Positions 1 to 12,243 are shown, numbered from the stretch's first letter. The stretch: 33,892 bases of DNA from Hypsibius dujardini (GCA_001579985.1 LRSR01009650.1:1-33892), one strand, 5' to 3'. Notes: generated by a model from the sequence alone, not told the origin. Made by a program: numbers and translations.

Positions 1-237
1 CGCTTGTCCTCTTCGACATTTGACGTCTGCATGTAAACATTTTGGTTGTAGATGGTAATCGACGTCTGTCAAATGATTTTTTGGCGTCTTTGGCGGATGT
101 TCATTACACTGGCGGCTTAGAATACCTTTTATTCGACTAAAGCCTGCCTGCCCTTGTGGCAAATCACCCGGCTAAACTGGCGGTCGGCCTACGTCTGTCT
201 GACTGTTTGTTTTATTGCCTACCTGCCTGTGCAGCAG

Positions 238-244
238 TCTCTCT

Positions 245-278
<34 letters not shown>

Positions 279-376
279 CTGTCTGCCAGTCTGTCTGCCA
301 GTCTGTCTGTCTGTCAGTCTGTCTGTCTGTTTGTCTGTCTTTGCAGCAGGCTGTCTGTGCAGCAGTCTGTCTGTCT
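238..376. repeat. (CTGT)n microsatellite, interrupted
   Basis: CTGT units on the plus strand with CCGT and CAGT variants. All reading frames through it are open and give long Leu-Ser-Val-Cys runs that are not genes. Confidence 0.95.
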
Positions 377-1026
377 CGTGGAAGAGAAATATTTACAAAT
401 AAAGCACCACCATGAAACTTCCATTGCCTGCCATCCCACACCGCCAACATACAATGCCAATCGCCGAGACCGGGAGAGAGGCGAGCAATTGCATAATTTA
501 CGGTCGTTGTCAAACTCTCTCCCCGATTAGCTTAATTATTAGCTATCAAAGTCAAGGCCCCCTGTGCACCATTAGCGTCGCACCCACACTGCTCATCTCG
601 CGCGCGGTTCGAGTATGAAGGGCAGAAGCGGCGTCCCCTCCTGCTCCAGAAAACAGTCAGACATCCGGGGATTTATCATTTTGGTGGAGCAACTGAGCGA
701 ACGCGTGTGTGCGTTGCTGTGCAGTGCTTTCGGTTTCCGTTATTATTATTCTCGCTAATTAATCTTTCGCATTGCCTCTTCCCCGAGGCTCAATTCCGTC
801 TGGAATGATTCTGCGTGCATATGATCGATCAATAACGGCGCCCACTGGGCTAATGGCCTTCCACCAGCCTCTTTATGGTGGTGATAAAAATGAAGAAGGA
901 CTCTAGGGAATTCTAGACGCCCAATGAATAGTGTATATATAGATGAAATTCTTGAATTGTTGTCTGTTTTGTTCAGCGGATTGTTAAGATAGAATTTGAC
1001 TCGAAAGCAAGCAAAAAACGGACAGG
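377..1026. other. Unique non-coding stretch, no feature recognised
   Basis: Lies on the 3' side of exon 2 of the minus-strand gene and so is probably intron. I see no exon with acceptor and donor here. Confidence 0.4.
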
Positions 1027-1138
1027 CTGTTCAGTCGATGCCAACTTATTACTGCCACCACAATATTTTCGCTGCGACCGCGCTCTTCAGTCTCATCCGA
1101 ACACAGCTCAAGGGACAGGCTGAAAGATTGAAAGACAG
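1027..1138. repeat. Dispersed 113 bp block, copy 1
   Basis: Closely matches 8694-8808, sharing the core CCAACTTATTACTGCCACCA and the following CAATATTTTCGCTGC. Both copies run directly into a (CAGA)n array on the same side. Confidence 0.85.
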
Positions 1139-1150
1139 AGGGACGAGCAT

Positions 1151-1202
1151 GCAGGCAGACAGACAGGCAGGCAGGCAGACAGACAGACAAACAGACAGAA
1201 GC

Positions 1203-1233
<31 letters not shown>

Positions 1234-1242
1234 TAAACAGGC
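1151..1242. repeat. (CAGA)n microsatellite
   Basis: CAGA and CAGG units directly downstream of the dispersed 113 bp block, just beyond the exon 2 donor of the minus-strand gene. Confidence 0.95.
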
Positions 1243-1288
1243 AAATTATGATGAGTTGTCTCCGTGCTCGATCATGTTTTCTTCTCAC

Positions 1289-2968
1289 CTTTTCCATTGT
1301 CATCCCAGCCGGTTGCTCGCATGATGTCGTTCATCTGCGGGTCGAAGCAGTACTTCAGATTCCCATCCATGCCGTTACTGCTATTCTGCATCGTCGTAGT
1401 GCCACCTGGTGACGAGTGGTAATTCCGCGGGTTGTGCATGGCGTTGTTGTTGTTATTGTCCTGCAAAAAGTGAGAGAAAATCATGAAAGAAGGTTTCGTT
1501 AATTCGGGGTACTACGGAAAGAGCACTCTCGTCCTCTATACGGCGAAAGTGTACTCTGCTCCTAATTGAAACGAGCGTTTTTGACAGGTCTGGAAATTGC
1601 TAGTGAAAAATCGACCCCTGCTGATGCGCACCATGCTGCTGCCCAGAGTCAGACTTTGTGTGTGTAATAAGTCGCTTCCCCGCCATTAATCTCCGACTAC
1701 TTGTTCAATGTGACGAAAAGTACACGCGGGCCGTGTTACCTCGGCCCGCTAATTATCAACAGCTGAGAGACCTTGGTCTGCGTGTTATTTTTTGTGACGG
1801 CCACGAAGCGACGCGTTACTTCTCGACAACCGGCAGCTAAGCTGTTGTCACGCATGGCGACATGAAATTTTGAGCGCAGCTCTTGACAAACAGCCAAGCA
1901 GACAACCACGAAGGCACAAAAAGGAATATTCAGACAGTTAACCACAGCCTGCACAGTCACACAAACCGACATCTAGACAGACAGGCCGATGGCAGACAAA
2001 CAAACAGACAGACAGACAAACAAACAGGCAAACAGGCAGACAGCCAGACAGACAAGGGGAAATATAATCGGACAACTATACGGACACATGAACCGGCATG
2101 CAGTCATGCCATAGTTAGGCAGACATGATATCCGGGAATTTCATGAAACCGGTTAAGCCGCCGAATAACAAGCGTCTATATGGATTTTTAGATTCCCCCA
2201 AAGCCCAGCCATTGATTCCTCACAACACGTCGCCGTCGTATCCCGCAGTCGTTTATCGACTGGAAATGCAGTTAGGGAATTTTCAACGCACTTTCTCATT
2301 ATACAGGCGCGAGCGCGGCACGCTGTTTGTACTCGGAAGCACCGTCGAATGGTTTTTAATTTCCCGCACTGTGTGTGTGTCTGTGTGTGTGCCCCCCACT
2401 CCAGACTCCAGACGGAAGGGAGCAGGAGGCAGTTCATCGGAGATTTTGTAAAACGTCCGAACGACGGCACAAGCTGTTTGTTCAGACGCTCCCTGGCCCC
2501 CAGCCCGGGAACCCTCGATGCTCCCCACCAGAAAATAACAGGGGCGAAGAAAAAGCGGAAAATTATGAAAACAGCACCGCGAAAGGGAACGGAGAGGATG
2601 ATTGCGGCGTATTCTCCGCCACTTCGATTTTATTGGCGTGTGCCTGTTCAACTGGCCACTTTGGCACGAGCGAGAAAGGGTTTATTGGAATGCAATTTCA
2701 GTACAAAAACATAACTGACAGTGAGGACAGAAAGAGTACACCGCATACTCAAGCAAGCAGACAGGCAGGCAAAGATGCAGACTGACAGACATACAGAGAC
2801 ACGCACGCATGCACGCAGAGGCAGGCAGACATACAAATATACCATTAAACATACAGACATTCAAACTGATAGCCAGACAGACAACAGACAACAGACAGGC
2901 AGACAGACAGACAGACAGGCAGACAAACAGACAGACAGACAAGCAGGCAGGCAGACAGACAGACAGGC

Positions 2969-2999
<31 letters not shown>

Positions 3000-5900
3000 G
3001 ATCCAGAGAGGCAGTTTTGCCTATTAATTCACGCATCCTAGCGTGTGTGCAGGATGTGATTTTTGAACACGATCAAAAGAGATTACGGACCAATTCGGAA
3101 TGGGCGGGAGCTTCCCATCCGAAGCCGAAGCGATCTAAAGCTCCCAGTCTGCTTCGCATAACTACTCCCCCTTACGTTGTAAAATTGGGGAGGGAAATCG
3201 GCACAGTTAAAGAGATAACATCGGAGCATAACTAGCCACTATTGACACTTTTTCATATTTGCATGCCATTCAGGCATTGAGACTTCCCGTCCTCCTCCTC
3301 GCTCTCTCTGTCTCTCATTCAGTCAGCCAAGCAAAGAGCAGCTGACCGTGGTCCATATTTAGATGGGATCCACTTCTTCAATTGACTCGTTTTCATGTCG
3401 TCGCTTTTAGGCCTCGTTGAGGGCATATTCAGACAGTACAGACAGACGGTAGGCCGAAAAGTTTATATACGCGTGACGACTGACATTCGATATCGCATTA
3501 TCGTCGCTTACCATAATATTCGATCGGAAGCACAGGCAAGCGAGCGATATTTTGAGATTCCTCCTTTTGGGACCGCGATGACGATCGTCGACACCCGCTG
3601 ACCCCCGCACCCTCCACGTTGTCTGTCATCTGACTGTGTCTGTGACTATTGCTGGCCGGTGGTCCGTTATAAGCAGCTGTTGACCAGTGGTCAAGCCCAA
3701 ATTGGATGCCTGCCCATTCAAATCCAGACACACGTCTCAGCACTCCGCACAACAGAGTGTGATGAAAGAAACCAGCAGACACAGAGGCAGATGGAAAGGA
3801 AGCAAAAATTTAAGGCACCCAAGTTTGGCATAAGCGCTAACAGATACACATGCACAGACAAGTAGGGGTGGTAGACAAGCAACCGAGCCGAAAGAAAAGC
3901 AAATATCGAGATAAAAAGCCAATCTATAAAGGCAAGCAAACTGGTTGACTACTGCCAGACAGACACAGGCAAGCAGGTAAGCAGGCAGGCAGGCAGACAG
4001 ACAGACAGGCAGACAGGCAGACAGATATGCAAGCAGACAGACAAACAGACATTTCCAATCACTTTACTAGCGAGCTTGATTGTCCCAATTTCAGTCCCGA
4101 ATTGATCGTCGAGACATCACAGCGCAGACATGACTATGGAGAGAGGATCAGAGGTTTGATCTGGTGGCCCAGACAGTGTCCTCAAACGACCGATTTGACC
4201 GCGTCAAGCCTCGCCTAAACTTTTCATTCAAAGACCAGACGCCCTAATAACATTTACAGCTCCATTCATTCCGCTAATTTGAGCAGACTGACAGACATAC
4301 TGACTGCCGGTACACTATGCCCGGGAGTTGACCGTTCCGGCCGGTACTCTCACCGACACAATCTGCCGGGCACACAGGCGGGCACACAGGGAGGCAGAAA
4401 ATTCCAGCCAGGTCCAGGTGGTCAAGGCGTTTGCCAATTCATAAACCGAGGGCGAGGACAACATCTGCGAAGATTCTCCCTCTCCTCGGTATTCTTCTGG
4501 GTGAGAAATCAAGAGCACAACAGACGTTTAAACCGCTGGACACGTATGGATTCTTTAGCTGCATATTCATGATTTTCTCTGCAGGAGCAACTGTGGACTA
4601 TCAGCGGTCACTTGAGGGCGCAACAGCTGGACTAATATAATAAATGATAAAAATAATACTTGAACAACAAATGTGTAAATTTTAACTCCAAGCATTCAAT
4701 GATCTGATTTTTCTAATAACGAAAAATGAACTAAACGTTTACCTGTTGTTACGCATTTTTCTCTTTTCTATTTGTTTTTTAACGTAGTTTTATTTCTTTA
4801 TTATTTTGCCATTTTTCTTTTTTTATAGCTTGGATCACTGCTAATTTTTGTACAAAGAATATAACATGAAACAAATCAGGTCATAAATTCTAGATTATAA
4901 ACAAAATACTATTCTACCAATCAAACAATCAAATAAACATAATTTCTGCTTTGAATTGACCAAAGCGAGGTGGCGTAATGTATCGGTTTTAATCAACCGG
5001 GCGATGTCGCAACTGATGTGAATAATTGGCAAGTAAATGCCGCCCGTAGTAACGAGATCGCTCGTATATATTTGGCTCGTTAAAAGAAAAGAGTACCCAC
5101 ACGCCGTCGAAGACATTGGTCCGTGTGTAGTAAGTGGTCGGTTGAAAGTTTGAAGCGCGTTGCGAAAGAAAAAAAGTACGGTCTAGCGGTCACACTGTCA
5201 TTACCAAGCGATCGTGTCTGCGGATTGAAAGTATACGGGGCAGGCAAGCGAAAACGGTGGGTTGCCCAACCGGAAAGCGTGGCGCGGGCTTCCGGTGGTC
5301 CAGCCGGAGAGAGCGACCCTAACTAAAGTGAGGTGATGACAAATTACAGTCTTACAAGGTCCCATTATCGCCATCAAGCACCTCTCATATTCACACGGGA
5401 TACTATGTAAACAGCATTTAAGCCCCGGGAAAACGTGTCTTTTTTGGATGAAACACAAACGTCTCTGCCGCCTAGCCATGCATGGTGAAATCATATCGAA
5501 GACTGATAGAAATTCCTTCGAAGTCTAAACTTGCAGTAAATGCACAAAACTGGTTGGTGAACACAATATGATTTTAGTACGGTATTACACGCGCGGTGTG
5601 CTGAATGAGATCTAGTTCTATCGATCGGTCCTTTGAAAAGCTCTAAAACTTTTAGTACCACAAGCCGACCGATAAGACACTTTCAAACGCTTCTTCACAA
5701 TAAAATTTTATCGCAGTAAAACTTGGTTGTTGGAAGTCGTTATAAATTTTGCTGGCCAAATTCTTAAGCCCGGACAAGAAGCAGCGTAACTGTTTGTTGA
5801 TCAGTCTGAAAATTAACCGGAAACGATGGTCTTTGAAAAAAATGTCAGGTTCACTAATCAGTCAGTCGACTGTCAGATGTGTCTAAACCTCAAAAAAGAG

Positions 5901-7308
5901 TGTGACAGAGAGAGAGAGAGAGCTCCTCAAAGAAGAAAGAAAAATTGAAATAATAATCCTCCTGGCTCGATTCATGAAGCATCTCATCATGTCTGTCACA
6001 TTTCCCATGTCTGCTTACATATCCCCTTAAGGAAAAGCCAGTCAAGCATTTTTTCACGGGCTCTACGTATATATACAGTATTGAGTATTCCGTCTAAAAG
6101 ACCCGACAAAAGCTGGCGGATATTTATTGTCCCTCCCGCAACCACCATCATTACGCAAGAGTAACGCGCGTTCCGTATGAATAGGCGCTGTCTCTCGCGA
6201 GAAGACTCACTTCGCCGAAAAATCGCCGACTTAGCGGAAGCGCGCTGTTTTTTCCACACGACTATAACCCCGCAGCGGTCCTCCGCGACGACATGTAAAA
6301 CTGCGGCTTATCTAGACTGCGGGAATGCTATTAATTGCATACAGTCTTCATGTATCTGTCTGCCTGCCTGCATGTCTGCCTGTCTGTCTGCCTGTCTGTT
6401 GGTCTCTCTGTTTGTCTGTCATCCTGTCTGTTTTTTGCTTGTCTGTTTGTGTATCTGTCTGTGTGTCTGTGTGTCTGTGTCTGTGTGTTTGTTTGTCTGT
6501 ATGTCTGTCTAACCATCCATCTGCATGTCTGCCTCTCTAAAAGTCTGCCTATATGTTTGTCTCTTGCAGACCTCTCCAGACATTTTATTTCAAATTTCAA
6601 TTAGCTTCGGGCAGGAAGCCTGGAGCCCAACTTCAATTAGCGCCTGCCTGGTGAGTGCTGTTTCTGTTTAGACTTTCGCCGGTGGTTGGCGAATGCTTTT
6701 CGTCATCCGATCGTCATCCCCGACTATTTGAGGGCATATACACACGGAGGAGGCTCACAGGCAAAGAAGGTCTATACACAGATATTCCGAATGCGAAGTC
6801 GCCGGCGTGGTGTGGTGTGGTTTTTGATGTGTCGGAGATTTCTATAAGTAGATCTGTCAAATCAGCGTGAAAATGTCATCACAACATGGGTTACCAAATT
6901 TGTACCCAACTGGATCATGTCCAAATCAGCCGGCAGACTAGAAGCACACATACAACGTGTATACGAGGATGAGGACTATTATTACAGGGCGCGCGAGTTC
7001 TCGTCTAAAACCACAGTCTCTGCTGGGCATATGACGGCTTATTACCACACACTTATTAACGAAGTCTCGCGGGCCTTACACTTCGGGGCATAACATCGAG
7101 ACAGGAACCCGTTCTGACACATCCGGTGTGTGGGCATCGCCGACTTGAATTTGAAGGATATAATACACAGAAAGGTGCCGAAAGGCGTGCATATAATTTT
7201 CCTCCCAACCTAACCCCGTTCTGCCTATTTTGTGAGTATAATTCTACGGGAAAAGAAATGCTAACAAGATCTGTCTGTCTGCTTGCCTATCTGGCTGGCT
7301 GGCAGCCG

Positions 7309-7374
<66 letters not shown>

Positions 7375-10300
7375 ATGCCTGTCTATTTGTCTATCTCTTT
7401 GTCCATCTGCTTGTCTGTCTCTTTGTCTCTTTGTCTATCTGTCTGCTTTTTCGTCTGTCTGCCTGTCTTCCGGCGAGACTTTCACCTGCCGATAGAACAG
7501 TGGTTCTGGTCCAAGCAGTGAGCCAAGAAATGCGACGATAAAAAACCCATTTAACTCGAGAATGCGTTCCGCCACGAAGCAATAAGAATCCCACATTCCG
7601 TCGAGTCTCTCGCGTGCTGGCAAAGTCGCTGTTTGATTATGTCAGACAAGTGACTACCGTGACTGCATAACCAGTCTAGGGGCTGGCAACACAAACGCTT
7701 TACTCCAGAATTGCTACTTGTGTGTGTCTGGCCCATCGAGAAAAACCAGTAAACCACGCTGCACCGACTTTGGCCGCACCAAACGACCGACGACGACGCT
7801 GCGACGGTCAAGATAAGCACCGTGGTGCGGGACATTTGGCGAGAATTTTTTTTTTCAACGACCCTCTTTTTTCCGCGTGACTCCAACGACAGCTGCGGTC
7901 TGTCCGCCGACGCGTAGTGTAGTGCTACTATCTCGTGGTTTTTATACGGGGTTGTATTTCTACGGTATAAAGCGCGAGATTTCCATCGCTGTCCATCTTA
8001 TATTGGCAATCAAGACACACAACCTCTGCTTGATGATACTATACCCGCTCTCACAAGCCCCTTTTCCCAGCCGGTTTCTTTCTTGCTTTCGGTTCAGTAC
8101 AAAAACAGACACACAAGGACACGCACCTAGACAGACAGACAGACAGACAGACACAGGCAGAGACAGACACACAGGCGATGTGACGACGACGCCTTGTTGA
8201 TTATCGGCGAAATTTTCCCCCATTCGACACAGAGTGCTCCGTATTATTGCCCAAGTTAGCGAGAACTTTTACCGCGTATGTTGAGTAGAGGAGCTTTTGT
8301 CCGTGTGCCTGCCTGTGTTGTACGCGGAAAGTGGGCCTGACATGGACTGAGGCAGGAGAGTATTAGTGAAATGGTAGGGCCTGATTATGGCTGACGAGAT
8401 GAAAATTAAAAATGACAAAATTTCCAGGGGAGGGGCGGTGGGGTGCATTTATACAGTCGAGAGAATATAGAGGGGGAAAAAAGTCCATTAGAAAATGTTG
8501 GAAGCCTTTTGAAAAGGCAATGTCGGTGGATATATACGCCGAATAAGCCATTCAAGATCAGCACCAGCCACTCACTTAATTTTCCCGCGCTGCTGCTGCC
8601 TGCTGCAGCGGCGGCGGCGTGTCGTGTGGTGTGATGTGGTGAAAAGACAACTCTCGTTGAACAAATAAATAAAATACATATATAAAAACGAGACTGTTCA
8701 GCGAGTGCCAACTTATTACTGCCACCACAATATTTTCGCTGCAACCACGCTCTTCAATCACACCCGCGAACACAGCTCAAGGAACAGACTGAAAGATAGA
8801 ACGATAGACAGACAGACAAACAGACAATCAAACAGACAGCCAGACAAGCTGACACGCAGATATGCAGACATGCAAGCAGACAGGCAAACAGACAGAAATG
8901 CAAACAGGCAGACAGATAGGCAGACAGACAGACATCTGCAGTGATAGGCCTCGCGGTAAAGTGATCGACGATCTTTTTACAAGGCAACATGATTAGAGAA
9001 CCCTTTTGGGAAATATTACGTAAGATACCCTGTGTCCCCACTTCCGCCTGGGTTGTCTGTCTGTATATATACGTGTGATATGAAGTGTGTGTGCCAGACA
9101 ATTTTCCCCTCTAAAGACATTTTTAATGCAATCAGTCAGAAACAACACGCAGTCGTATAATGCAAATAACTGACACACTGTTAAAGATTAATATTTAAAT
9201 TTGACGGTGTTAACTACACACATCGCTGTACAGTAGTCACTCTTTCTGCATTATTCCTGCGAGAAACTCTAGTCTCGTGCGAAATAAATAGGCAATTAAA
9301 ATTAATATTAATCTTCTGAAATATTAGATCCACGCCTGCTTCTGACTTTACAGTAAGCGATAACACACATACACACCGCGACGGAAGAAAAAACTGCTGA
9401 CGGGCAAAATCTATCGGCCTTCTCCATATAGTAGTAGTATGTTATCTTTTTTTCGTTCACATCATCGTGCTACTTCTTGCCTCATACCACCGCCGAACCG
9501 ACCACATCACGCAGACACACTGAGACACCGATCGATCAAATTCCCCTATATTTATCGTGTAACCTCTCACACGCGCTCCTCGCACAGGCACAGACGGGAC
9601 ATCTAGAGAGGCACGCGTCGCAGCTGCAAAAACTCCTCCACAGACACAGACATAGACAACAAATATGCGCAATAACACAAGACACAAAAGTAAACCGCTC
9701 TGTATTACGGACCACCACAAAATGGTCTTCCGCGCAGTACTGACTCTCACATTAAACATAGACAGTCAGACAGGCAGGCAGACAGGCAGACAGGCAGACA
9801 GTCAGACAGGCAGACAGGCAGACAGACAGACAGAGAGGCAGACATCTCTTTTTCTCATATCATCAATGTCTGTCTGTCCGTCTGTCTCCTGTCTTGAAAT
9901 TGTTCCAAAAACAGTGTTATGTCCACAAACACAAACTTCTCTACTGACACAGACAACAAATATGCGCAATAACACCGATGAATTTTTCACAGGCACAACA
10001 GTAAGCCTCTCTCTATTACGGACCACCTTAAAATCGTCTTCCTGGCAATATTGACTCTCACATCAAATACAAGACAGACAGTTAGAGGCAAACCGTCATG
10101 CAAACTCCTTTCCTTTTCCCAGATCATCAAAATTTCCGTCTGTCTGTCTGTCGTCTTGAAAAATTGTTCCAAAAATAAAGGTCCTCTTACCTGATGGTAT
10201 CCATTAATAGCTCCGGTAGTAGTAGTAGCAGGCTCCATGTTCCAACCGTCGGAAAAGGCAGACTCAAGTTGCTGAAATTGCAGGTTGTTGTTGCCAATGC

Positions 10301-11609
10301 CATTATTGCTCCCGTAAAATCCGACCTCAAAACCGTTATTCATCCCGTTATTGCCGGTTCCGTTGTAATATCGGCTCTGCTGCTGCTGAAGATGATGATG
10401 AGGACCGTTGCCGTTCTGCTGCTGCTGATGATGATGGCTATGGCTGTGGAGTAAGTGGCCGTTCTGCGGATTCGGATGGGAAACACTCCGACGGTACTGC
10501 TGATGATGCCGTTGGACGAAACCGTTACTTCCGTTCATCATCATGCCGTGGTGGGACGACGGTTGGCCGTTGGTCGGTCCACCGTTCATCGTATTGTACG
10601 CCGTCCGGTAGGGCTGCTGCTGATGGTGGTTGTGCGGCGGTGCGGGCATCGACAGATTCGGTGACAACGGTTTACCCGCGACACCACCGCGGAGACCGTT
10701 AATCGGCGAGACGGACCCGCTGCTGAACGGACTGCCCGTCCCGTTGCCGTGGTGGCCGTTGACCGGACCGGAACGCGTTCGGTTGACGCTGTTTGTTGCG
10801 ACCGTGGCGGTCTGGTTCCACGTGGCGAACGGATTGACTGAGGCCGACGGAACGACGACTGAAGAGGTGACGGAAGGGTTGGTCGCTCCGACGGTCGGCG
10901 AACCAAAATGCTGATGGAGGTTCGACTCGGAGTTGCTCGGACTGAGGGACGGCGAGAGGTCCGACCAGAAGGAGCCCCAGGTTCCCACATTGGAGGAGGA
11001 TGAATTCGAGCCGGTCGTCGTCATGGCGCCGCTCGAGCTGCCGGGTGGTCTGAGGAAGGTCTTTCCGTTGGCTCCGTCCGCCAAGTAACGCCGTTCTTCC
11101 TCGGTCGAGCCGAAGGACCCGAGGTCGGTGAAAGAGCCTGCCTTGCCGGAGGACGACCAGACCGAGTCACAGCCGAAGAGGCTCGCCTTGTCCGTCAGGC
11201 TCGACGCACCGCCGCTGCCGTTCTCCAGGCTGGAGGAGACGCTGACCGCCGCGCTCGTCGGCGGGCTGGAGGACTCGCGGCCAGTTCCGGCCGCTGTTGT
11301 CGTCATCGATTTTTCATGGGTGGTGGTCGTGTCTAAGTCCGGCAGGCCGGGCGACGCGACCGTCGTGTCTGTCTGGCTGTTGTTGTGATGATTAGCTTCC
11401 TTACTGTCCGGGGACGACCAGATCGATGAATGCTGCTGCTGCAGGGATGTCGGTGTGTCCGGGATGAATTCGAGGAGGCGAGAGGAGCCAGAGCCGGTGC
11501 TGCTGCTGCTGCTGCTGGAGGAGTAGAGGGGCGACTCGGTTCCGGCGCTGTTGTTGTAGGCGAAGTCGAACGGCGAACTGAACGGCCGGAACGCCGCCTC
11601 CACGTCCAT
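1289..11609 (-). CDS. Ser/Asn/Gln/His-rich disordered protein with Trp motifs, 5' part of gene (partial)
   Basis: Two coding exons are supported. Exon 1 (11609-10191, 473 codons) starts at the first ATG after an in-frame TGA and ends CAG|GTAAGAG. Exon 2 (1460-1289, 57 codons plus 1 nt) follows TTTTTGCAG, joins in phase, and ends AAAG|GTGAGAAG, so the gene continues left of the window. The protein is low complexity: poly-Ser at residues 30-39, then Ser/Thr-rich, then Asn/Gly/His/Gln-rich with QQQQ and HHH runs at 325-415. No folded domain is visible. Trp occurs at 64, 151, 211, 215, 264, 456 and 525, always in Ser/Thr/Gly/Asn/Asp context, as in disordered proteins that bind Argonaute or CCR4-NOT. 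The N-terminus of a CPEB2-4-like RNA-binding protein is another possibility (SPING and NDIMRA are faintly reminiscent). Other exons could hide in the 8.7 kb intron. Exon calls are firm; the family is not. Confidence 0.68.
1975..2055. repeat. (CAGA)n microsatellite, interrupted
   Basis: CAGA units mixed with CAAA, CAGG and CAGC variants, intronic. Confidence 0.9.
2752..3014. repeat. (CAGA)n microsatellite, long
   Basis: About 260 bp of CAGA/CAGG/CAAA units, interrupted near 2800-2880 and purest at 2960-3000. Confidence 0.95.
3955..4051. repeat. (CAGA)n/(CAGG)n microsatellite
   Basis: CAGA, CAGG and AAGC units; intronic. Confidence 0.9.
6354..6565. repeat. (CTGT)n microsatellite, interrupted
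   Basis: CTGT/CTGC units with GTGTCT variants in the middle, opposite in orientation to the arrays at 1-4 kb. Confidence 0.92.
7270..7469. repeat. (CTGT)n microsatellite with the longest pure run
   Basis: About 15 uninterrupted CTGT units around 7309-7371, followed by degenerate units. It is the least decayed array in the window and so probably the youngest or most active. Confidence 0.95.
7551..7835 (-). CDS. Possible nested small secreted Cys-rich protein (94 aa)
   Basis: The ORF opens with MSRTTVLILTVAASSSVVWC, which resembles a signal peptide. It then carries RC, a KR dibasic site followed directly by LCCQPLDWLC, and further single Cys residues. A TATAAAAA element on the same strand at 7940-7947 lies about 105 bp upstream of the ATG, a normal TATA-to-ATG distance. 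Against this, no AATAAA is seen soon after the stop, and the ORF lies inside the intron of the larger minus-strand gene. No family is recognised. It may be a chance ORF. Confidence 0.25.
   Translation of the reverse strand: MSRTTVLILTVAASSSVVWCGQSRCSVVYWFFSMGQTHTSSNSGVKRLCCQPLDWLCSHGSHLSDIIKQRLCQHARDSTECGILIASWRNAFSS
7940..7947 (-). promoter_or_regulatory. TATA-like element (TATAAAAA) upstream of small ORF
   Basis: Read on the minus strand it is TATAAAAA, preceded by CCCCG, about 105 bp upstream of the ATG at 7835. A second TATAAAG lies on the plus strand at 7964-7970. Confidence 0.25.
8129..8175. repeat. (CAGA)n microsatellite, short
   Basis: Six perfect CAGA units, then CACAGGCAGA variants. 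Confidence 0.9.
8694..8808. repeat. Dispersed 113 bp block, copy 2
   Basis: Same block and same orientation as 1027-1138, again joined to a (CAGA)n array. Confidence 0.85.
8806..8936. repeat. (CAGA)n microsatellite, interrupted
   Basis: CAGA units with CAAA, CAGC and AAGC variants; begins where the dispersed block ends. Confidence 0.92.
9655..10085. repeat. Tandem duplication of ~290 bp containing (CAGA)n and (TGTC)n
   Basis: AGACAACAAATATGCGCAAT occurs near 9652 and 9951, ATTACGGACCACC near 9704 and 10015, and TGACTCTCACAT near 9741 and 10050. The first unit carries (CAGA)n at 9766-9845 and (TGTC)n at 9868-9893, so it can fold back on itself. The second unit ends close to the exon 1 donor of the minus-strand gene. 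Confidence 0.8.
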
Positions 11610-12243
11610 GCTCCGTTCCAACGAAAATAGGGAGAAAATAATGATTCAGACAACAATCGGGGCAGTTCGATGTCTGTGGTCAAGTCAGGTTGTGTGTCTG
11701 AGTGCGTAAAGGAGCGGGCCTTGTTCCGATTGGACGGGCTACATCAGGTATGTATATACACTCAAAGAGAAATGGGATGATAAAAAAGCGGTTTGTTGAG
11801 GAAAAGAGGATTATTTTTAGATGGAGTTGAGTATCTGTGTGTGTGTTTTTCACGGAAGAAAAAGTGTGTGTGTGCAGCGTGGTTGCGCGATAAGTCGACA
11901 ACGACGATGACGGCGAAAGATATACACACAGGCACAGACAACCAGTCGATGAGAGGCCACAGCTGACGATCGTACAAGTAGCATTCGTACTGAAATTCGT
12001 ACGGAGAAATGTCGGTTGAGATTCAGCTCAGAATGTGTGTGCGAGATGTGTCTGTCTGTCTGTGTTTAAAGAAAAGAGAGGCAGCCACGCCCCGCTGCCG
12101 GCTGGGCGTTTGCTTCGCGGTCCGCAACCATGGAATGATCCGGATTGGTCGTCAATTCCTTTCACACATTTCTCCTTTTACCATGCGTCTACAGTATAGG
12201 GTGGGTACAAGTATTGGAAAACTACAATATCGTTTTTCATTCG

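Larger units (their letters stand above)
1461..10190 (-). other. 8.7 kb intron of the disordered-protein gene, microsatellite-rich
   Basis: This interval lies between the CAG|GTAAGAG donor and the TTTTTGCAG acceptor. It holds most of the (CAGA)n/(CTGT)n arrays in the window in both orientations, one copy of a dispersed 113 bp block (8694-8808), a ~300 bp tandem duplication next to the donor (9655-10085), and a possible nested small ORF at 7551-7835. Stretches 4060-6350 and 6600-7260 are mostly unique sequence in which I see no convincing exon. (GA)n occurs near 5908-5924. Confidence 0.55.

Noticed and set aside
154-513. Several overlapping open frames through the (CTGT)n array (also at 6.3, 7.3, 14.4 and 17.3 kb)
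   Set aside because: They translate the microsatellite (LSVCLSVC or RQTDRQTD) and are open on both strands because a four-base unit without stops stays open in every frame.
4279-4640. Possible last exon with CTCTGCAG acceptor and AATAAA near 4638
   Set aside because: There is no upstream exon that joins, no protein similarity, and it lies in the sense intron of the opposite-strand gene.
5123-5326. 67-codon plus-strand ORF
   Set aside because: No start context, no similarity, no splice sites; the length is expected by chance.
10194-11388. Plus-strand ORFs opposite exon 1 of the disordered-protein gene
   Set aside because: They are antisense shadows of a long GC-rich coding exon; the minus frame has a good start, splice donor and coherent low-complexity composition.
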